Shown here piece by piece: positions 18,848-31,766 of a DNA stretch of 33,329 nt. Where the stretch lies: positions 1 through 33,329 of the forward strand of contig NEEC01000216.1 of NCBI GenBank assembly GCA_002189035.1. The letters are read 5' to 3'. The position numbers and the translations under genes are program-made. Under the pieces are notes generated by a model. The model did not search any database and was not told the DNA's origin. It was given only the letters and a program-made list of their open reading frames with translations. The stretch's first letter is position 1; the number at the start of each line of letters is the position of its first letter. Source of the stretch: Utricularia gibba (lineage: Eukaryota > Streptophyta > Magnoliopsida > Lamiales > Lentibulariaceae).

Positions 18848-21800
18848 AAGCTTGTCGTTTCTGGGCGGGTGATGTCGTTGGAACTTCGTTCGACCAAGGT
18901 TCGGTCTGACTCCTTTGCCACATCGGGTCCTACTCGACGAAAATCGTGATGCAGTTATTGAAGTTAGGATGTCATGAGCACCCAAATGGTTTTCTCAACC
19001 GCATGCTTTATATTTGAGGAGGCGCTCTCGTGGGGCAACGGTATCGAGCAGGAGGTCGAGTCGAGCTCGGCCCATAGTCATTTGTAGCTCGGCAAAAAAC
19101 TTGATGCATTAATTAACGTTGGGTTTTAATAGGCGCCTACATTGTTTTCTCAAGGAAAAGCTTGTCGTTTTTGGGCGGGTGATTCGTTGTGAACTTCGTT
19201 CTGACCCAAGTTCGGTCTGACTCCTTTGCCACATCGGGTCTACTCGACGAAAATCGTGATGCAGTTATTGAAGTTAGGATGTCATGAGCACCCAAAATGG
19301 TTTTCTCAACCGCATGCTTTATATTTGATAAGGCGCTCTCGTGGGGCAACGGTATCGAGCAGGAGGTCGAGTCGAGCTCGGGCCCATAGTCATTTGTAGC
19401 TCGGCAAAAAAATTGATGCATTTATTAACGTTGGTTTTAATAGGCTGCCTACATGGTTTTCTCAAGGAAAAGCTTGTCGTTTTTGGGCGGGTGATGTCGT
19501 TGTGAACTTCGTTCTGACCCAAGGTTCGGTCTGTCTCCTTTGCCACATCGGTCCTACTCGACGAAAATCGTGATGCAGTTATTGAAGTTAGGATTCATGA
19601 GCACCAAAATGGTTTTCTCAACCGCATGCTTTATATTTGAGGAGGCGCTCTCGTGGGGCAACGGTATCGAGCAGGAGGTCGAGTCGAGCTCGGGCCCAGA
19701 GTCATTTGTAGCCGGCAAAAAATTGATGCATTTATTAACGTTGGTTATTAGGCTGCCTACATAGTTTTCTCAAGGAAAAGCTTGTCGTTTCTGGCGGGTG
19801 ATGTCGTTGGGAACTTCGTTCGACCCAAGGTTCGTCTGACTCCTTTGCCACATCGGGTCCTACTCGACGAAAATCGTGATGCAGTTATTGAAGTTAGGAT
19901 GTCATGAGCACCCAAAATGGTTTTCTCAACCGCATGCTTTATATTTGAGGAGGCGCTCTCGTGGGGCAACGGTATCGAGCAGGAGGTCGAGTCGAGCTCG
20001 GGCCCAGAGTCATTTGTAGCCCGGCAAAAAATTGATGCATTTATTAACGTTCGGTATAGGCTGCCTAATAGTTTCTCAAGGAAAAGCTTGTCGTTTTGCG
20101 CGGTGATGTCGTTGGGAACTTCGTTCGGACCAAGGTTCGTCTGACTCCTTTGCCACATCGGGTCCTACTCGACGAAAATCGTGATGCAGTTATTGAAGTT
20201 AGGATGTCATGAGCACCCAAAATGGTTTTCTCAACCGCATGCTTTATATTTGAGGAGGCGCTCTCGTGGGGCAACGGTATCGAGCAGGAGGTCGAGTCGA
20301 GCTCGGGCCCATAGTCATTTGTAGCTCGGCAAAAAACTTGATGCATTTATTAACGTTGGTTTTAATAGGCTGCCTACATGGTTTTCTCAAGGAAAAGCTT
20401 GTCGTTTTGGGCGGGTGATGTCGTTGTGAACTTCGTTGACCCAAGGTTCGGTCTGTCCTTTGCCACATCGGGTCCTACTCGACGAAAATCGTGATGCAGT
20501 TATTGAAGTTAGGATTCATGAGCACCCAAAATGGTTTTCTCAACCGCATGCTTTATATTTGAGGAGGCGCTCTCGTGGGGCAACGGTATCGAGCAGGAGG
20601 TCGAGTCGAGCTCGGGCCATAGTCATTTGTAGCTCGGCAAAAAACTTGATGCATTTATTAACGTTGGGTTTTAATAGGCGCCTACATTGTTTTCTCAAGG
20701 AAAAGCTTGTCGTTTTTGGGCGGGATTTCGTTGTGAACTTCGTTCTGACCAAGTTCGGTCTGACTCCTTTGCCACATCGGGTCCTACTCGACGAAAATCG
20801 TGATGCAGTTATTGAAGTTAGGATTCATGAGCACCCAAAATGGTTTTCTCAACCGCATGCTTTATATTTGATAAGGCGCTCTCGTGGGCAACGGTATCGA
20901 GCAGGAGGTCGAGTCGAGCTCGGGCCCAGAGTCATTTGTAGCCGACAAAAATTGATGCATTTATTAACGTTCGGCTATTAGGCTGCCTACATAGTTTCTC
21001 AAGGAAAAGCTTGTCGTTTCTGCGCGGGTGATGTCGTTGGGAACTTCGTTCGGACCCAAGGTTCTGTCTGACTCCTTTGCCACATCGGGTCCTACTCGAC
21101 GAAAATCGTGATGCAGTTATTGAAGTTAGGATGTCATGAGCACCCAAAATGGTTTCTCAACCGCATGCTTTATATTTGAGGAGGCGCTCTCGTGGGGCAA
21201 CGGTATCGAGCAGGAGGTCGAGTCGAGCTCGGGCCCATAGTCATTTGTAGCTCGGCAAAAAACTTGATGCATTAATTAACGTTGGGTTTAATAGAACGCC
21301 TACATTGTTTTCTCAAGGAAAAGCTTGTCGTTTTGGGCGGGTGATTTCGTTGTGAACTTCGTTCTGACCCAAGTTCGGTCTGACTCCTTTGCCACATCGG
21401 GTCCTACTCGACGAAAATCGTGATGCAGTTATTGAAGTTAGGATTCAGGAGCACCCAAAATGGTTTTCTCAACCGCATGCTTTATTTGATAAGGTGCTCT
21501 CGTGGGGCAACGGTATCGAGTAGGAGGTCGAGTCGAGCTCGGGCCCATAGTCATTTGTAGCTCGGCAAAAAAACTTGATGCATTTATTAACGGTTGGTTT
21601 TAATAGGCTGCCTAGGTTTCTCAAGGAAAAGCTTGTCGTTTTGGGCGGGTGATGTCGTTGTGAACTTCGTTCTGACCCAAGGTTCGGTCTGTCCTTTGCC
21701 AAATCTGGTCCTACTCGACGAAAATCGTGATGCAGTTATTGAAGTTAGGATTTCATGAGCACCCAAAATGGTTTTCTCAACCGCATGCTTTATATTTGAG

Positions 21801-22865
21801 GAGGCGCTCTCGTGGGGCAACGGTATCGAGCAGGAGGTCGAGTCGAGCTCGGGCCCAGAGTCATTTGTAGCCCGACAAAAAATTGATGCATTTATTAACG
21901 TTGGTTTATTAGGCTGCCTACATGTTTTCTCAAGAAAAAGCTTGTCGTTTTGCGCGGGTGATGTCGTTGGGAACTTCGTTCTGACCCAAGGTTCGTCTGA
22001 CTCCTTTGCCACATCGGGTCCTACTCGACGAAAAATCGTGATGCAGTTATTGAAGTTAGGATGTCATGAGCACCCAAAATGGTTTTTCAACCGCATGCTT
22101 TATATTTGAGGAGGCGCTCTCGTGGGGCAACGGTATCGAGCAGGAGGTCGAGTCGAGCTCGGGCCATAGTCATTTGTAGCTCGGCAAAAAACTTGATGCA
22201 TTAATTAACGTTGGGTTTTAATAGGCTGCCTACATTGTTTCTCAAGGAAAAGCTTGTCGTTTTGGGCGGGTGATTTCGTTGTGAACTTCGTTCTGACCCA
22301 AGTTCGGTCTGACTCCTTTGCCACATCGGGTCCTACTCGACGAAAATCGTGATGCAGTTATTGAAGTTAGGATGTCATGAGCACCCAAAATGGTTTTCTC
22401 AACCGCATGCTTTATATTTGATAAGGTGCTCTCGTGGGGCAACGGTATCGAGTAGGAGGTCGAGTCGAGCTCGGGCCCATAGTCATTTGTAGCTCGGCAA
22501 AAAACTTGATGCATTTATTAACGTTGGTTTTAATAGGCTGCCTAAATTGTTTTCTCAAGGAAAAGCTTGTCGTTTTTGGGCGGGTGATGTCGTTGTGAAC
22601 TTCGTTCTGACCCAAGTTCGGTCTGTCTCCTTTGCCAAATCTGGTCCTACTCGACGAAAATCGTGATGCAGTTATTGAAGTTAGGATTTCATGAGCACCC
22701 AAAATGGTTTTCTCAACGCATGCTTTATATTTGAGGAGGCGCTCTCGTGGGGCAACGGTATCAGAGGTCGAGTCGAGCTCGGCCCAGAGTCATTTGTAGC
22801 CCGGCAAAAAATTGATGCATTTATTAACGTTGGTTTAATAGGCTGCCTACATGTTTCTCAAGGAA

Positions 22866-23167
22866 AAGCTTGTCGTTTCTGGCGGGTGATGTCTTTGGAA
22901 CTTCGTTCTCCCAAGGTTCGGTCTGACTCCTTTGCCACATCGGGTCCTACTCGACGAAAATCGTGATGCAGTTATTGAAGTTAGGATTTCATGAGCACCC
23001 AAAATGCTTTTTCAACGCATGCTTTATATTTGAGGAGGCGCTCTCGTGGGGCACGGTATCGAAAAGGTCGAGTCGGGCTCGCTCCCAGAGTCATTTTTAG
23101 CCTCAAAAAATTGATGCATTTATTAACGTTGGGTTTTAATAGGCTGCCTACATGGTTTCTCAAGGAA
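22866..23167. repeat. Divergent M-form unit (302 bp)
   Basis: Marked by GCTTTTTCAACGC, GGGCACGGTATCGAAAAGGTCG, GTCGGGCTCGCTCCCAGAG and CATTTTTAGCCTC, with the SacI site lost. It begins with TTTCTGGCGGG and GTCTTTGGAAC and lacks the usual GACC before CAAGG (TTCTCCCAAGG). The following unit, at 23168, also carries GTCTTTGGAAC. Confidence 0.8.
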
Positions 23168-26100
23168 AAGCTTGTCGTTTTGGGCGGGTGATGTCTTTGG
23201 AACTTCGTTCTGACCAAGGTTCGGTCTGACTCCTTTGCCACATCGGGTCCTACTCGACGAAAATCGTGATGCAGTTATTGAAGTTAGGATGTCATGAGCA
23301 CCCAAAATGGTTTTCTCAACCGCATGCTTTATATTTGAGGAGGCGCTCTCGTGGGGCAACGGTATCGAGCAGGAGGTCGAGTCGAGCTCGGGCCCATAGT
23401 CATTTGTAGCTCGGCAAAAAACTTGATGCATTAATTAACGTTGGTTTTAATAGAACGCCTACATTTTTTTCTCAAGGAAAAGCTTGTCGTTTTTGGCGGG
23501 TGATTTCGTTGTGAACTTCGTTCTGACCCAAGTTCGGTCTGACTCCTTTGCCACATCGGGTCCTACTCGACGAAAATCGTGATGCAGTTATTGAAGTTAG
23601 CATGTCAGGAGCACCCAAAATGGTTTTCTCAACCGCATGCTTTATATTTGATAAGGTGCTCTCGTGGGGCAACGGTATCGAGTAGGAGGTCGAGTCGAGC
23701 TCGGGCCCATAGTCATTTGTAGCTCGGCAAAAAATTGATGCATTTATTAACGTTGGTTTTAATAGGCTGCCTAAATGGTTTTCTCAAGGAAAAGCTTGTC
23801 GTTTGGCGGGTGATGTCGTTGTGAACTTCGTTCTGACCCAAGGTTCGGTCTGTCTCCTTTGCAATCTGGTCCTACTCGACGAAAATCGTGATGCAGTTAT
23901 TGAAGTTAGGATTTCATGAGCACCCAAAATGGTTTTCTCAACGCATGCTTTATATTTGAGGAGGCTCTCTCGTGGGGCAACGGTATCGAGCAGGAGGTCG
24001 AGTCGAGCTCGGCCCAGAGTCATTTGTAGCCCGGCAAAAAATTGATGCATTTATTAACGTTCGGCTTTATTAGGCTGCCTACATAGTTTCTCAAGGAAAA
24101 GCTTGTCGTTTTGGGCGGGTGATGTCTTTTGGAACTTCGTTCTGACCATAGGTTCGGTCTGACTCCTTTGCCACATCGGGTCCTACTCGACGAAAATCGT
24201 GATGCAGTTATTGAAGTTAGGATATCATGAGCACCCAAAATGGTTTTCTCAACCGCATGCTTTATATTTGATAAGGCTCTCGTGGGCAACGGTATCGAGC
24301 AGGAGGTCGAGTCGAGCTCGGCCAGAGTCATTTGTAGCCCGGCAAAAAAATTGATGCATTTATTAACGTTCGGCTTTATTAGGCTGCCTACATAGTTTCT
24401 CAAGGAAAAGCTTGTCGTTTTGGGCGGTGATGTCGTTGGAACTTCGTTCTGACCAAGGTTCGTCTGACTCCTTTGCCACATCGGTCCTACTCGACGAAAA
24501 TCGTGATGCAGTTATTGAAGTTAGGATGTCATGAGCACCCAAAATGGTTTTCTCAACCGCATGCTTTATATTTGATAAGGCGCTCTCGTGGGGCAACGGT
24601 ATCGAGCAGGAGGTCGAGTCGAGCTCGGGCCCATAGTCATTTGTAGCTCGGCAAAAAACTTGATGCATTTATTAACGTTGGGTTTTAATAGGCTGCCTAC
24701 ATGTTTTCTCAAGGAAAAGCTTGTCGTTTTTGGCGGGTGATGTCGTTGTGAACTTCGTTCTGACCCAAGGTTCGGTCTGACTCCTTTGCCACATCGGGTC
24801 CTACTCGACGAAAATCGTGATGCAGTTATTGAAGTTAGGATTCATGAGCACCCAAAATGGTTTTCTCAACCGCATGCTTTATATTTGAGGAGGCGCTCTC
24901 GTGGGGCAACGGTATCGAGCAGGAGGTCGAGTCGAGCTCGGGCCAGAGTCATTTGTAGCCGAAAAAAATTGATGCATTTATTAACGTTGGCTTATTAGGC
25001 TGCCTACATAGTTTCTCAAGGAAAAGCTTGTCGTTTCTGGCGGGTGATGTCGTTGGGAACTTCGTTCTGACCCAAGGTTCGTCTGACTCCTTTGCCACAT
25101 CGGGTCCTACTCGACGAAAATCGTGATGCAGTTATTGAAGTTAGGATGTCATGAGCACCCAAAATGGTTTTCTCAACCGCATGCTTTATATTTGAGGAGG
25201 CGCTCTCGTGGGGCAACGGTATCGAGCAGGAGGTCGAGTCGAGCCATAGTCATTTGTAGCTCGGCAAAAAACTTGATGCATTAATTAACGTTGGTTTTAA
25301 TAGGCGCCTACATGTTTTCTCAAGGAAAAGCTTGTCGTTTTTGGGCGGGTGATTTCGTTGTGAACTTCGTTCTGACCCAAGTTCGTCTGACTCCTTTGCC
25401 ACATCGGGTCCTACTCGACGAAAATCGTGATGCAGTTATTGAAGTTAGGATTTCATGAGCACCCAAAATGGTTTTCTCAACCGCATGCTTTATATTTGAT
25501 AAGGCGCTCTCGTGGGGCAACGGTATCGAGCAGGAGGTCGAGTCGAGCTCGGGCCCAGAGTCATTTGTAGCCCGGCAAAAAATTGATGCATTTATTAACG
25601 TTCGGCTTTATTAGGCTGCCTACATAGTTTCTCAAGGAAAAGCTTGTCGTTTCTGGCGGGTGATGTCGTTGGGAACTTCGTTCGACCAAGGTTCGTCTGA
25701 CTCCTTTGCCACATCGGGTCCTACTCGACGAAAATCGTGATGCAGTTATTGAAGTTAGGATGTCATGAGCACCCAAAATGGTTTTCTCAACCGCATGCTT
25801 TATATTTGAGGAGGCGCTCTCGTGGGGCAACGGTATCGAGCAGGAGGTCGAGTCGAGCTCGGGCCCATAGTCATTTGTAGCTCGGCAAAAAACTTGATGC
25901 ATTTATTAACGTTGGGTTTTAATTACATGTTTTCTCAAGGAAAAGCTTGTCGTTTTTGGGCGGGTGATGTCGTTGTGAACTTCGTTCTGACCAAGGTTCG
26001 GTCTGACTCCTTTGCCACATCGGGTCCTACTCGACGAAAATCGTGATGCAGTTATTGAAGTTAGGATTTCATGAGCACCCAAAATGGTTTTCTCAACCGC

Positions 26101-28117
26101 ATGCTTTATATTTGATAAGGCGCTCTCGTGGGGCAACGGTATCGAGCAGGAGGTCGAGTCGAGCTCGGGCCCAGAGTCATTTGTAGCTCGGCAAAAAAAT
26201 TGATGCATTTATTAACGTTGGTTTTATAGGCTGCCTAATGTTTTCTCAAGGAAAAGCTTGTCGTTTTTGGGCGGGTGATGTCGTTGGAACTTCGTTCTGA
26301 CCAAGGTTCGGTCTGACTCCTTTGCCAATCGGTCCTACTCGACGAAAATCGTGATGCAGTTATTGAAGTTAGGATTCATGAGCACCCAAAATGGTTTTCT
26401 CAACCGCATGCTTTATATTTGATAAGGCGCTCTCGTGGGGCAACGGTATCGAGCAGGAGGTCGAGTCGAGCTCGGGAGAGTCATTTGTAGCCCGGCAAAA
26501 AAATTGATGCATTTATTAACGTTCGGCTTTATTAGGCTGCCTACATAGTTTTCAAGGAAAAGCTTGTCGTTTCTGGGCGGGTGATGTCGTTTGGAACTTC
26601 GTTCTGACCAAGGTTCGGTCTGACTCCTTTGCCACATCGGGTCCTACTCGACGAAAATCGTGATGCAGTTATTGAAGTTAGGATTCATGAGCACCCAAAA
26701 TGGTTTTCTCAACCGCATGCTTTATATTTGATAAGGCACTCTCGTGGGGCAACGGTATCGAGCAGGAGGTCGAGTCGAGCTCGGGCCCAGAGTCATTTGT
26801 AGCCCGGCAAAAAAATTGATGCATTTATTAACGTTGGTTTATTAGGCTGCTACATGTTTCTCAAGGAAAAGCTTGTCGTTTCTGGCGGGTGATGTCGTTG
26901 GGAACTTCGTTCGACCAAGGTTCTGTCTGACTCCTTTGCCACATCGGGTCCTACTCGACGAAAATCGTGATGCAGTTATTGAAGTTAGGATGTCATGAGC
27001 ACCCAAAATGGTTTTCTCAACCGCATGCTTTATATTTGAGGAGGCGCTCTCGTGGGGCAACGGTATCGAGCAGGAGGTCGAGTCGAGCTCGGGCCCATAG
27101 TCATTTGTAGCCGGCAAAAAACTTGATGCATTAATTAACGTTGGGTTTTAATAGGCTGCCTACATGTTTTCTCAAGGAAAAGCTTGTCGTTTTGGGCGGG
27201 TGATGTCGTTGTGAACTTCGTTCTGACCCAAGGTTCGGTCTGTCTCCTTTGCCACATCGGTCCTACTCGACGAAAATCGTGATGCAGTTATTGAAGTTAG
27301 GATTTCATGAGCACCCAAAATGGTTTTCTCAACCGCATGCTTTATATTTGATAAGGCACTCTCGTGGGGCAACGGTATCGAGCAGGAGGTCGAGTCGAGC
27401 TCGGCCCAGAGTCATTTGTAGCCCGGCAAAAAAATTGATGCATTTATTAACGTTCGGCTTTATTAGGCTGCCTACATAGTTTCTCAAGGAAAAGCTTGTC
27501 GTTTCTGGCGGTGATGTCGTTGGGAACTTCGTTCGGACCCAAGGTTCTGTCTGACTCCTTTGCCACATCGGGTCCTACTCGACGAAAATCGTGATGCAGT
27601 TATTGAAGTTAGGATGTCATGAGCACCCAAAATGGTTTTCTCAACCGCATGCTTTATATTTGAGGAGGCGCTCTCGTGGGGCAACGGTATCGAGCAGGAG
27701 GTCGAGTCGAGCTCGGGCCCATAGTCATTTGTAGCTCGGCAAAAAACTTGATGCATTTATTAACGTTGGGTTTTAATAGGCGCCTACATTGTTTTTCTCA
27801 AGGAAAAGCTTGTCGTTTTTGGGCGGGTGATGTCGTTGTGAACTTCGTTCTGACCCAAGGTTCGGTCTGACTCCTTTGCCACATCGGGTCCTACTCGACG
27901 AAAATCGTGATGCAGTTATTGAAGTTAGGATGTCATGAGCACCCAAAATGGTTTTCTCAACCGCATGCTTTATATTTGATAAGGCTCTCGTGGGGCAACG
28001 GTATCGAGTAGGAGGTCGAGTCGAGCTCGGGCCCATAGTCATTTGTAGCTCGGCAAAAAATTGATGCATTTATTAACGTTGGTTTTAATAGGCTGCCTAA
28101 ATGGTTTTCTCAAGGAA

Positions 28118-29342
28118 AAGCTTGTCGTTTTTGGGCGGGTGATGTCGTTGTGAACTTCGTTCTGACCCAAGGTTCGGTCTGTCTCCTTTGCCAATCTGGT
28201 CCTACTCGACGAAAATCGTGATGCAGTTATTGAAGTTAGGATTTCATGAGCACCCAAAATGGTTTTCAACGCATGCTTTATTTGAGGAGGCGCTCTCGTG
28301 GGGCACGGTATCGGGCAGGTCGAGTCGAGCTCGGTCCCAGAGTCATTTGTAGCGGCAAAAAATTGATGCATTTATTAACGTTGGTTTTAATAGGCTGCCT
28401 ACATGGTTTCTCAAGGAAAAGCTTGTCGTTTCTGGGCGGGTGATGTCTTTTGGAACTTCGTTCTGACCAAGGTTCGGTCTGACTCCTTTGCCACATCGGG
28501 TCCTACTCGACGAAAATCGTGATGCAGTTATTGAAGTTAGGATTCATGAGCACCCAAAATGGTTTTCTCAACCGCATGCTTTATATTTGATAGGCGCTCT
28601 CGTGGGGCAACGGTATCGAGCAGGAGGTCGAGTCGAGCTCGGGCCCAGAGTCATTTGTAGCCCGGCAAAAATTGATGCATTTATTAACGTTCGGTTTAGG
28701 CTGCCTACATAGTTTCTCAAGGAAAAGCTTGTCGTTTCTGGGCGGGTGATGTCGTTGGGAACTTCGTTCGACCCAAGGTTCTGTCTGACTCCTTTGCCAC
28801 ATCGGGTCCTACTCGACGAAAATCGTGATGCAGTTATTGAAGTTAGGATGTCATGAGCACCCAAAATGGTTTTCTCAACCGCATGCTTTATATTTGAGGA
28901 GGCGCTCTCGTGGGGCAACGGTATCGAGCAGGAGGTCGAGTCGAGCTCGGGCCCATAGTCATTTGTAGCTCGGCAAAAAACTTGATGCATTTATTAACGT
29001 TGGTTTTAATAGTACATGTTTTCTCAAGGAAAAGCTTGTCGTTTTTGGGCGGGTGATTTCGTTGTGAACTTCGTTCTGACCCAAGGTTCGGTCTGACTCT
29101 TTGCCACATCGGGTCCTACTCGACGAAAATCGTGATGCAGTTATTGAAGTTAGGATTCATGAGCACCCAAAATGGTTTTCTCAACCGCATGCTTTATATT
29201 TGATAAGGTGCTCTCGTGGGGCAACGGTATCGAGTAGGAGGTCGAGTCGAGCTCGGGCCCATAGTCATTTGTAGCTCGGCAAAAAACTTGATGCATTTAT
29301 TAACGGTTGGTTTTAATAGGCTGCCTAGGTTTTCTCAAGGAA
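28118..29342. repeat. Four-unit higher-order repeat led by an M unit, copy 1 (1,225 bp)
   Basis: Unit order: M form (GGTTTTCAACGC, CACGGTATCGGGCAGG, CTCGGTCCCAG); unit with GTCTTTTGGAAC, GATAGGCG and A2-B2 tail; A1 unit whose variable tract has collapsed to AATAGTACATG; Y unit with GATTTCGTTG, GATAAGGTGC and GAGTAGG. The same order returns in the next block. Confidence 0.75.
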
Positions 29343-30581
29343 AAGCTTGTCGTTTTTGGGCGGGTGATGTCGTTGTGAACTTCGTTCTGACCCAAGGTTC
29401 GGTCTGACTCCTTTGCCAAATCGGTCCTACTCGACGAAAATCGTGATGCAGTTATTGAAGTTAGGATTTCATGAGCACCAAAATGGTTTTTCAACGCATG
29501 CTTTATATTTGAGGAGGCGCTCTCGTGGGGCAACGGTATCGGCAGGAGGTCGAGTCGAGCTCGCTCCCAGAGTCATTTTTAGCCGGCAAAAAAATTGATG
29601 CATTTATTAACGTTGGTTTATTAGGCTGCCTACATGTTTTCTCAAGGAAAAGCTTGTCGTTTCTGGGCGGGTGATGTCTTTGGAACTTCGTTCTGACCAT
29701 AGGTTCGGTCTGACTCCTTTGCCACATCGGTCCTACTCGACGAAAATCGTGATGCAGTTATTGAAGTTAGGATTCATGAGCACCCAAAATGGTTTTTCAA
29801 CCGCATGCTTTATATTTGATAAGGCACTCTCGTGGGGCAACGGTATCGAGCAGGAGGTCGAGTCGAGCTCGGGCCCAGAGTCATTTGTAGCCCGGCAAAA
29901 AATTGATGCATTTATTAACGTTCGGCTTTATTAGGCTGCCTACATAGTTTCTCAAGGAAAAGCTTGTCGTTTCTGGGCGGTGATGTCGTTGGAACTTCGT
30001 TCGGACCCAAGGTTTCTTCTGACTCCTTTGCCACATCGGGTCCTACTCGACGAAAATCGTGATGCAGTTATTGAAGTTAGGATGTCATGAGCACCCAAAA
30101 TGGTTTTCTCAACCGCATGCTTTATATTTGAGGAGGCGCTCTCGTGGGGCAACGGTATCGAGCAGGAGGTCGAGTCGAGCTCGGGCCCATAGTCATTTGT
30201 AGCTCGGCAAAAAACTTGATGCATTAATTAACGTTGGTTTTAATAGGCCCTACATTGTTTTCTCAAGGAAAAGCTTGTCGTTTTTGGGCGGGTGATGTCG
30301 TTGTGAACTTCGTTCTGACCCAAGGTTCGGTCTGACCTTTGCCAAATCGGTCCTACTCGACGAAAATCGTGATGCAGTTATTGAAGTTAGGATTTCATGA
30401 GCACCCAAAATGGTTTTCTCAACCGCATGCTTTATATTTGATAAGGTGCTCTCGTGGGGCAACGGTATCGAGCAGGAGGTCGAGTCGAGCTCGGGCCCAT
30501 AGTCATTTGTAGCTCGGCAAAAAACTTGATGCATTTATTAACGTTGGTTTTAATAGGCTGCCTAATGGTTTTCTCAAGGAA
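29343..30581. repeat. Four-unit higher-order repeat led by an M unit, copy 2 (1,239 bp)
   Basis: Same four types in the same order as the block before it: M-like unit (CACCAAAATGG, TTTTTCAACGC, ATCGGCAGGAGG, CATTTTTAGCC); unit with GTCTTTGGAAC, GATAAGGCAC and A2-B2 tail; A1 unit with ATTAATT and GGTTTCTTCTG; GATAAGGTGC unit, here with GAGCAGG. Confidence 0.75.
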
Positions 30582-31495
30582 AAGCTTGTCGTTTTTGGCG
30601 GGGTGATGTCGTTGTGAACTTCGTTCTGACCCAAGGTTCGGTCTGACTCCTTTGCCACATCGGGTCCTACTCGACGAAAATCGTGATGCAGTTATTGAAG
30701 TTAGGATTTCATGAGCACCCAAAATGGTTTTTCAACCGCATGCTTTATATTTGAGGAGGCGCTCTCGTGGGGCAACGGTATCGCGGTCGAGTCGAGCTCG
30801 GCCCAGAGTCATTTGTAGCCCGGCAAAAAAATGATGCATTTATTAACGTTGGGTTTTAATAGGCTGCCTACATGGTTTCTCAAGGAAAAGCTTGTCGTTT
30901 CTGGGGGTGATGTCTTTTGGAACTTCGTTCTGACCAAGGTTCGGTCTGACTCCTTTGCCACATCGGGTCCTACTCGACGAAAATCGTGATGCAGTTATTG
31001 AAGTTAGGATTTCATGAGCACCCAAAATGGTTTTCTCAACCGCATGCTTTATATTTGATAAGGGCTCTCGTGGGGCAACGGTATCGAGCAGGAGGTCGAG
31101 TCGAGCTCGGGCCCATAGTCATTTGTAGCCGGCAAAAAATTGATGCATTTATTAACGTTGGTTTTAATAGGCTGCCTAAGTTTTCTCAAGGAAAAGCTTG
31201 TCGTTTTTTGGGCGGGTGATGTCGTTGTGAACTTCGTTCTGACCCAAGGTTCGGTCTGACTCCTTTGCCACATCGGTCCTACTCGACGAAAATCGTGATG
31301 CAGTTATTGAAGTTAGGATTTCATGAGCACCCAAAATGGTTTTCTCAACCGCATGCTTTATATTTGATAAGGCTCTCGTGGGGCAACGGTATCGAGCAGG
31401 AGGTCGAGTCGAGCTCGGGCCCATAGTCATTTGTAGCTCGGCAAAAAATTGATGCATTTATTAACGGTTGTTTTAATAGGCTGCCTTTTTCTCAA
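30582..31495. repeat. Shortened M-led block, three units (914 bp)
   Basis: Begins with a degenerate unit (TTTTTCAACCGC, then GGTATCGCGGTCG, losing about nine bases of GAGCAGGAG). Then come a unit with GTCTTTTGGAAC and GATAAGGGC, and a unit with GATAAGGCTC. One unit of the four-unit order, probably the A2-B2/A1 step, is missing, and the second unit is CCATAG rather than CCAGAG. Confidence 0.65.
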
Positions 31496-31766
31496 AAGCT
31501 TGTCGTTTTTGGGCGGGTGATGTCGTTGTGAACTTCGTTCTGACCAAGGTTCGGTCTGTCTCCTTTGCCAAATCTGGTCCTACTCGACGAAAATCGTGAT
31601 GCAGTTATTGAAGTTAGGATTTCATGAGCACCCAAAATGGTTTTCAACGTGCTTTGCGCTCTCGTGGGGCACGGTATCGTCGAGTCGGCTCGGTCCAGAG
31701 TCATTTTAGCCCAAAAAAATTGATGCATTTATTAACGATAGGCTGCCTACATGGTTTCTCAAGGAA
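31496..31766. repeat. Shortest single unit (271 bp), multiply deleted
   Basis: At least five separate losses relative to neighbours: CTC after GGTTTT, the SphI region (CAACGTGCTTTGCGC near 31645), the GAGCAGGAG stretch (ATCGTCGAGTCGG), part of the SacI region, and most of the variable tract (TTAACGATAGGC near 31735). The HindIII boundary just before it is also shortened, TTCTCAAAAGCTT. The core is intact. This is the most degenerate copy in the window. Confidence 0.85.

Larger units (their letters stand above)
16792..28117. repeat. Mosaic array segment, units 54-89
   Basis: The longest part without one fixed order. It holds the fused unit at 17721-18231, M-form units at 18542 and 22866, and eight of the thirteen TTAATTAA units (17054, 19109, 21272, 22201, 23431, 25281, 27131, and the last one outside at 30224 excluded, giving seven here). 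From about 22.8 kb the A2 units mostly read GCCCGGC where left-hand copies read GCCCGAC or GCCCGC, and B2 tails read CGGCTTTATT. These are local variants that mark a separately homogenised part of the array. No gene or foreign insert is visible. Confidence 0.8.

Noticed and set aside
20436-20981. Long plus-strand open frame (181 codons)
   Set aside because: Again satellite read-through, with two near-identical halves about one unit apart, interrupted in most other copies. Indels not divisible by three are common, which is unlike a coding repeat.
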